Position numbers and translations under genes: made by a program. A DNA stretch of 64,000 bases from Roridomyces roridus (taxonomy: Eukaryota; Basidiomycota; Agaricomycetes; Agaricales; Mycenaceae). Where the stretch lies: contig JARKIF010000010.1 in NCBI GenBank assembly GCA_029378245.1, forward strand, positions 868,001 through 932,000, given 5' to 3'. Shown one piece after another: positions 58,144-64,000 of this stretch. Each line of letters begins with the position of its first letter. Within the stretch, counting starts at the first letter, position 1. Below the pieces are notes generated by a model that saw only the letters and a program-made list of their open reading frames with translations, did not search any database and was not told where the DNA came from.

Positions 58144-60211
58144 GGTTGCTGAGAATCCTGCCTCTCGACCGTTAGATGCCCCGCTTTTATATGCGCCAGC
58201 TGTTCATGACGGACCTATTATTGCATGAACACCCTTGTGGCCAAAGTACACATCCATGGGAAGTCGAGGTACATTCCTGCAATGCCAAGCGAAATTTCAG
58301 ACAGGGGCTTTATCTCCGAATGGACCTTGGCGTTGAATCAGTGGCGGTGGACTAGATTTGGCGGTGTTTACACCCTCTTTTCTCAATACGCCGCCATGCT
58401 CACGGGGGAATTCGCCATGCGGTGCGCACCGCCAGAAAACCATATGTTTTCTTTTCGGCACCACCGTGACCTTGCCAGCACATGGCGAAGCAAAGGTTCG
58501 TTCGTCAGATGACGCCGGCGCTTTGCAGAAGTGAACGGGCAACGGGCTCAAGGGACCGACATCAGGCAACCTAAGCCTTCTTGGAACGTGGGCTCGACAG
58601 CTATCTACCCGAAAACAGACCTTGTTAGACCTTGTTCTAACCATCGTGGACGCTGGTCAGCAGGCCCAGGTCATCTCATGATTTTTTCGACACGGCGCCA
58701 CCGAGGAATACGAAGTTTTTGCCGCCATGAGGTTGCTTTGCATCCGCCAACAAGAGGGCTGATATGGGCGGCCCGGTATCATTTACTTATTCCATTCTTC
58801 ATCATTCATGAGATTGATTGTTCTCCCGACTCTTCTGACCAATGTCGAACAATACCAATGGCGGGTATCTTGGTGGGAAACAACGGTTGAACGGGCTGGA
58901 CCGACCCTTTCCATTTTCCATTCACTACCTCGGCTAGGGGAAATTCTGTGGGACTGGGTCTGCTCGTTTGGCCACTGTATGTATATTAGCTGACAGCGAG
59001 ACGCTAATGGATCCACAACCAGGAACCCACTACATACAGTGGTCTAGCCTCTAGGTGAATCTATCTGTCAGGTCCGATTTCCAAACTCGAGAGGCGTCGC
59101 GGGAAATGCTCACCCCCCGTCCAGATCCATGTTTCTTCTTGGCCTCTTGAACCTAGGGTCAACAGCATTTCTGGCGCCCTTCGCTCTACATCACTCATGC
59201 AGTCAAGATGATTCGAATGTCTGCGAGGTGCAACTTGGGCGGAACACCTAACCACGGGGCGGAACACCGAACTCACGCGAGCACAACGTTCGAGGCTCAC
59301 CGTACAAGGATGCATCGTGGTAAAGCTGAACGCTGGGACCTCGTGGCTTCAACGTGCTTGCCGTTTCTCGCTTCGCCATAGCACCGACTCCCTGAAGCTG
59401 CGATTATCTTCAGGAGGAACGGTTTACGGTCGCGACTTCGAGCTGCCTGACCTCGGCTCTTACACAAGTGAGTTGGGATCTCCAAGGCACTCACTAAACT
59501 TCAAATGCCAGCCGTCTGTGATATTCGTTTGTTTTCCCGTATCGCACATGCCAGCTGGCTTTCAGGCCTCGGGCTCCATCAGCCTCGTGTTTTCGACTCG
59601 GTCGCATCCTTGCCTCGCCATAAAATCAGGGAAAGCTCCCGAGAGAGCTACCCATTCCCTGTCGCAGCTCGAAGGGTTGAATAATTCTGGATCGGAACGC
59701 TCGGTGACCTGGTTTCGGTGGATTGAGTAAATCTGTCAGGGTCGCTACACGAGGCGTGTCGGTGGTGACGTTTTACTGCCTCGCTGGCGAGATAAAGCGA
59801 GACTTCTAGTCACAGCGGAAGTCCAGGAATTTAAGCGCCTTTTAAGTTAGCTACGCTTTACAAAATATTGAACTACCTATAAATGACCGAGAAATAATAC
59901 ACATAAACTGTCTTTAAACCCTTCGGCATTTCCCAATCGGGAAACGCCGATGGGTTTAAATAGCAATTAAATACATAGTTTCAGATTAGGTAAACAAGGC
60001 TTTTAAGTTAGCTACGGTTTTTATTCTATAACTCTCCTTTATATATCCGAACTGCCGCTGTGAGTAGACTACTCGAATATCTCGTTTCCAGTGTCGAATT
60101 ACATTTCAACCGGCGGCGTGCCTTGTGCTTTGATCGGGTGATCCCTTTCGACCTTGCACATCAACCTGCAGGATATCACAGTTACTCAACTTTTTTCTTG
60201 CTCCCTCCACG
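58144..60211. other. Intergenic, no confident gene
   Basis: About 2 kb. A 137-codon + frame at 59317-59730 has no recognisable content. The right part (59820-60050) is AT-rich and holds the hairpin element described separately. Confidence 0.45.
59838..60018. repeat. AT-rich element: imperfect 22-bp palindrome between 17-bp direct repeats
   Basis: CTTTTAAGTTAGCTACG occurs at 59839 and again at 60001. Between them TTTAAACCCTTCGGCATTTCCC and GGGAAACGCCGATGGGTTTAAA (59913-59960) pair with two mismatches, leaving a 4-nt loop. No coding capacity. It looks like a small foldback or MITE remnant. Confidence 0.55.
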
Positions 60212-61124
60212 ATGGACGGGCTCCTGCCGCTCGCGGTCCTCACTCTCCTTGTTGCCATCTCCATCTCTGGCCCCGTTTTCGCCGCCTTTCGTCTCGTCCG
60301 ACGCGTCGTCCAGCCCGCACCTCGTCCCGACACACCCCCGCAAGATTCCATCGTTAAACCAGGTACTTTCCTCATCCAGCAGCTCAGAACGGCACTCATG
60401 TATTTCAGATCCTCCACTCTACGCACTAGTCCTGCGTGCCCTGTTATCCATCATCGTGCCAACGCGTGTCGAACCGTCGACCAGTCCCGGTCTTTCCGCG
60501 TTGCGCAACCAGCTCAACCCCAGTTCTTCGGATTCCAAAACATCATCCCCTGCTCACTCGGAAAACACGCTCGTTGGAACCGATACGCCAACACCAGAGC
60601 CAGAACAGCCATCACCCAACGCACCCACAAACGCAAATGGCCCCTCCCTCCCCCTGCCCACTGGTCTTCAACGGCCTCATAAAGGTCAAACCCAACGCCC
60701 GCAACCATACGTAGATTTTACGATCGGCTGGGACGACATCTGGCCCGCCAGGCCCTCCCCACGCATGACGTACACATACAACTCGTACTTCAACGCGTTC
60801 ACAGCGTCGCGCGCCACGGATCCTCCTCCTCCTCCTCAGCCAGCACCACCATCCGAGGAGTGTGGCGATTCCTCCTTCTCATCGGACGACGACGACGTCG
60901 ATGATGAGATGGACTTGGACTTTGTGCTCGAGTTGGCGTCTCAGTCCGAGGATGACGACCTCATTTGGGCTCTCCAATCGCTCACACTCTCCGATTCTCC
61001 GCCCTCTTCCCTGTCCGCAGAACTGCGCCTCCCCGCAGCAGGCCAGTCTCCCTTCTGCCCTCCACCACCACCCGTGCCCAGCCCAAGTCCATCACAAGCG
61101 GCTTGGCGGCTCGAGTGGTATTGA
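60212..61124 (+). CDS. Membrane-anchored acidic protein, unknown function
   Basis: Two exons (60212-60362, 60409-61124) give 288 residues. MDGLLPLAVLTLLVAISISG is a signal anchor, followed by Arg-rich residues (FRLVRRVV), a second hydrophobic helix at the start of exon 2 (LYALVLRALLSIIVP), a Ser/Pro/Thr-rich linker, PYVDFTIGWDDIWPARPSPR, and a strongly acidic stretch (SSDDDDVDDEMDLD). The ATG at 60060 upstream is in another exon frame and was rejected because the signal anchor is in the 60212 frame. No family recognised. Confidence 0.55.
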
Positions 61125-61595
61125 GACAGTGTGCTGGACGCTCTCCATCCATCCTCACGTACCCAGTTACTTGATGTTCTCTCTTGTTCGTAAGCACGCC
61201 GAAATCCCCATCCTCCACCACCCTGCACACACAATACAAGACATACTGTACATACATTCGATTTCCCCGCTTCCCTTTTGCACGCACGCACACTCGCTCG
61301 CACCTCTCGTATTACTCCGGGATATCGTATGGCACGAGTAATGTCGCTTTTAACGTTTAACTTACATCATTAACTACAGTATCACTCAGAGAATCAAATG
61401 AATGTCCAGGATTCGTTGAAAAGTGATTCGTAGTTCGTGATACCAACTCCGAAATCCTGCCAAGGTACCTCTTCGAACCGTACACATACTTCTCCCTCGA
61501 CACCGCACGGACAACACCATGCTGGCGCATGACAACAATCGTGGGCGTCAATGCCCAGCTCGGTAATCCAGCTCCGACTCTGACCCTGAGGCGGA

Positions 61596-62364
61596 TTAGC
61601 CGACAGGAAGGATTCGCACTACGCGCAAACGCCCTTCCTCTGGAAGCCTGGGCCTATCAAGCATCGCAGGACACCGCATGATGCATGAAGAGAAGCACCA
61701 AACACATCCGGATTGGCTTTCCACCGACAAGACGGAAAAAACATTGGATGAATGCGTCTCAGGCGAGCGGTTTGCCGCTAGTGGCGAGCCCGGAGTGGAG
61801 GGCAATCATTTGGGGCGGGGAGGACCAGAACGTGGAAGCACTGGAAATTGGAGTTTGAGCAGTGGAGTGGAGTGAAGAGGAAGAGCTCACCTTGAGTGAC
61901 CAGTTCTTGACGCGTATCATAAAGGAAGCTGAGCTCGAGCTGCGTTCGGCCTGTCAAAGGTCGCGGTTTCTGCTAGTCAACCGTGGTGCTTGAGCCGGCC
62001 AGAAGTAACAAGTATTGCTCGAAGGGTTTGACTGCGGAAATCCGGTTAGAATTGGCCTAGGAATGATGCAAAAATAAAAGACCTTTCTAGCGTCTGGGTA
62101 AGAGACACTGGCCCATCCTCCCAGGGTGCCAGTAATAGCTTGCGGTGGTGGGAATATAATTCAGGGGATACCCAGAATGTCATCGTGCTTGCACACCGGC
62201 AGCATGCGAGCCTGGGCGATACTTGAGCTCTTTGTCCCAGATGCGTGGATGCCGTTCTTGAGGAGCGTTATGGCGAGGATGAGACCCCAGGGACCAGCAC
62301 AGAGCAAAGAACCAGCACCAGAAATGAGGACTGAAGGTAGACATTTGCGAGGGTGAAAGATCAT
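61596..62364 (-). CDS. Possible gene with hydrophobic N-terminus, unknown function
   Basis: From ATG 62364: MIFHPRKCLPSVLISGAGSL then LLCAGPWGLILAITLLKNGI (one or two membrane segments), AITGTLGGWASVSYPDARK after a 34-nt intron, a possible exon with FEQYLLLLAGSST, then GRTQLELSFLYDTRQELVTQ and a last exon ending at 61596 (PRLPEEGRLRVVRILPVG). The intron phases in the middle do not all agree, so the gene may be mis-spliced here or decayed. The start context (CACCATGATC) resembles the RING A and B genes. Confidence 0.35.
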
Positions 62365-63651
62365 GGTGGTTGCAAAGGTTCCAATGAGCCTCCGACCAAT
62401 CGAGAAAATTGATCAAACTCTTTCTTTCATCCACCACCACCACCAGCTTGGTCGACTCGTGCGAAAACTAGCACTCCTTGGCACTCCTTTCCGGCTTGTT
62501 CAACTCCATATCCCGGGCGCCAAGTGCTCAAGGCCCACCTCATTTCGTGGTCTCCCGCAGTCATGTCGCATTCCCTCTTTGAGTGGATACACTCATTTCG
62601 GTGTCCATTCCTATACCCTAAACTCGCCTCGAAACCTCTTATCTGGCCCCGTGTCTATTCTATCTCACTATGACCTCGGACACCAAGGCAGAGATAAGAT
62701 TATTACATCGGCTGTATTCCATTTCGCCTGCAAGTGGATTCTGGCTCCTCATCTCCTTATTCTGGACTGGCAGACTCCTTCCGCAGCCACTTGCACCCAC
62801 GGTGAAGTGGAAGAACTCCGGCTTCTCAAAACCGACTTGGCTTCGACGATATCCTCTCGGCCTGGCTCCTGCCGCACAGGCTCCGTGTTCAGACGACCGA
62901 GATGCAATCGATGTCCCCTCAAAACGTTGAATCGGAAACCATCGACCCAAAAGTCCCTACACATGTGCTGTATACGGTGGTCAACGTGCGTATTTCCCCG
63001 GGACACCTCTGAATCTGATCGGCGACCTGCTCTTGAACGCGCTGAGACTGCGCTCGACAACCAGCGCAAAAGCCTGTTGGACGTGGCCGTGCCTGTGCCG
63101 AGACAACTTTTAACGCCTTCGGTCCATCTTGTGGCTGCATAACCGTCTTGTGGCCGTCCTATACTTATATGTCATCAGCGGATCTTGTTCTTTGAACTCT
63201 CGCCGTTACAACCAATAGTTTCGCGGGAGAGCGGAGTGGAGAGGATCCCATCGGGCTCGGTATCTAAGCCTTGAGCCATTTACGGGTGGCGGACGGCGAG
63301 AAAGTCGGATGGCAATTTTCCTGGGTATTTTACGTGGTAAGGCACCGAAAATACGGCTGGCGGGGTCTACATTACATTTTTCTGTGCTTTGTTTTGCGAG
63401 TAGTCTAGAAGTCTGGTCCTTTGTGACCTTTTGCGGATATGGATCATCTTGTACCAGTGCCTGGGACCCTCTTTTCTTGAGTGGGAAGTCCTCTGCCACG
63501 CTCTATTACCTGCCGTCTGGAAGCTGAATCGATCGTCGTTAGCTGGTACCTACTTATAAAAAGGCAGGCCAGGCTCCGATTCAGCGCGATAAACCTTGAC
63601 TCGTTCCCAAGAAGCCAGACATAGTAGCGAGACTGCTCCTCGTCGTCCCAG
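62365..63651. other. Intergenic, no confident gene
   Basis: A 259-codon + frame (62363-63142) lacks any recognisable content and has arginine/proline/serine-rich shadow-like composition. A few plausible exon pieces (GEVEELRLLKTDLASTI at about 62804) could not be chained. TATAAAAAGG at 63553 probably belongs to the velvet gene. Confidence 0.4.
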
Positions 63652-64000
63652 ATGTACTCGCAACAATATTCGGGCCTCCATCAGTTCGCTCTGCCTGGGC
63701 CGGCGACGCCGCACTCCAGGGCCCCGTCCTTGATCATACCTCCCGCCCAGCAGAATGGCGCATGCAGTTATCCCCAGGGAACCACCCTCATCGGCAAACC
63801 TATTCACTTTACCGAAGGCCAGTTTGCGGGCAGAACAATTCGCGCCGAGTTGCAGGAGCTTCAGGCCGCTTCGTTTGGCCGAAAGTGAGTCCGCGGAAGC
63901 AAATTTCTCTCTGGCCCTGATTTTCATGTTGCAAGGTATGCAAAGGTGGACAGAAGGCCATTAGACCCTCCTCCTGGTGCGTGCTCGTGTTTCCCGTCGA
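63652..64000 (+). CDS. Velvet-family regulator, 5' end only
   Basis: Exon 1 (63652-63884) and exon 2 (63936-63976) give MYSQQYSGLHQFALPGPATP, then GKPIHFTEGQFAGRTIRAEL, QELQAASFGRKYAKVDRRPL and DPPP, after which a GTGCGT donor opens an intron cut by the window end. RTIRAELQELQxAxxGRKYA-xVDRRPLDPPP is the start of a velvet domain, the DNA-binding and dimerising module of VeA, VelB, VosA and VelC, which link development and secondary metabolism. The short leader before the domain favours a VelB- or VosA-type over VeA, but this cannot be settled here. TATA box about 95 nt upstream. Confidence 0.8.

Noticed and set aside
59317..59730. 137-codon + strand frame
   Set aside because: No domain, no promoter or splice support; average length for chance in GC-rich sequence.
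62363..63142. 259-codon + strand frame
   Set aside because: Long by chance; Arg/Ser/Pro-rich shadow-like composition and no homology seen. Individual exon-like pieces could not be chained.
1..64000. CRISPR array, operons, riboswitches
   Set aside because: No regularly spaced short repeats; the genome is eukaryotic with intron-split genes and separate promoters.

Overview
The window is nuclear DNA of a filamentous basidiomycete, most likely a mushroom-forming agaricomycete. Genes are split by many short GT-AG introns (about 45-65 nt), and the content is basidiomycete-like: a Clp1-like protein, Zn2Cys6 factor, CLN3/Btn1, velvet factor and clustered thaumatin-like proteins. No bacterial signatures were seen. 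Exon coordinates were derived by hand from splice signals and reading phase, without RNA evidence.

Region 1 (1-26 kb) is accessory and repeat-rich. It opens with the 3' part of a LINE-type retrotransposon ending in a poly-A run. It holds five members of a small membrane/coiled-coil protein family (one at 3.5-4.1 kb, one on the other strand at 11.4 kb, three in tandem at 18.5-23.0 kb). The four minus-strand members share exon lengths of 251/148/93 nt. Interleaved are two intact and one decayed member of a second family that looks like catalytically dead RNase III. A gene of unknown function, a protein-L-isoaspartate methyltransferase and a SAP-domain protein sit between them. The tandem units carry remnants of the 3' end of a Clp1-like gene whose intact copy follows at 24.6-25.6 kb. 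A non-autonomous element with perfect 37-bp terminal inverted repeats lies next to it.

Region 2 (26-50 kb) is mostly single-copy, gene-dense sequence: CLN3/Btn1, a Zn2Cys6 transcription factor with several microexons, tartrate dehydrogenase-like enzyme, a CipC-like protein, an ABM-domain gene with an apparent frameshift, the DEAD-box helicase Dbp4, a TB2/DP1/HVA22 (REEP/Yop1) protein, ribosomal protein eS6 and a multipass membrane protein. Two duplicated pairs occur here: a head-to-head pair of membrane RING proteins whose starts lie on a perfect 19-bp inverted repeat, and a tandem pair of disordered proteins that both begin MGRWTQYDE.

Region 3 (50-64 kb) is looser: about 2.8 kb of decayed repeats, three thaumatin-like genes (one +, two -), an AT-rich hairpin element, a membrane-anchored acidic protein, a doubtful gene, and the 5' end of a velvet-family regulator cut by the window edge.

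The housekeeping genes do not form one pathway. The most unusual content is the pair of interspersed, lineage-specific families in the first 24 kb.
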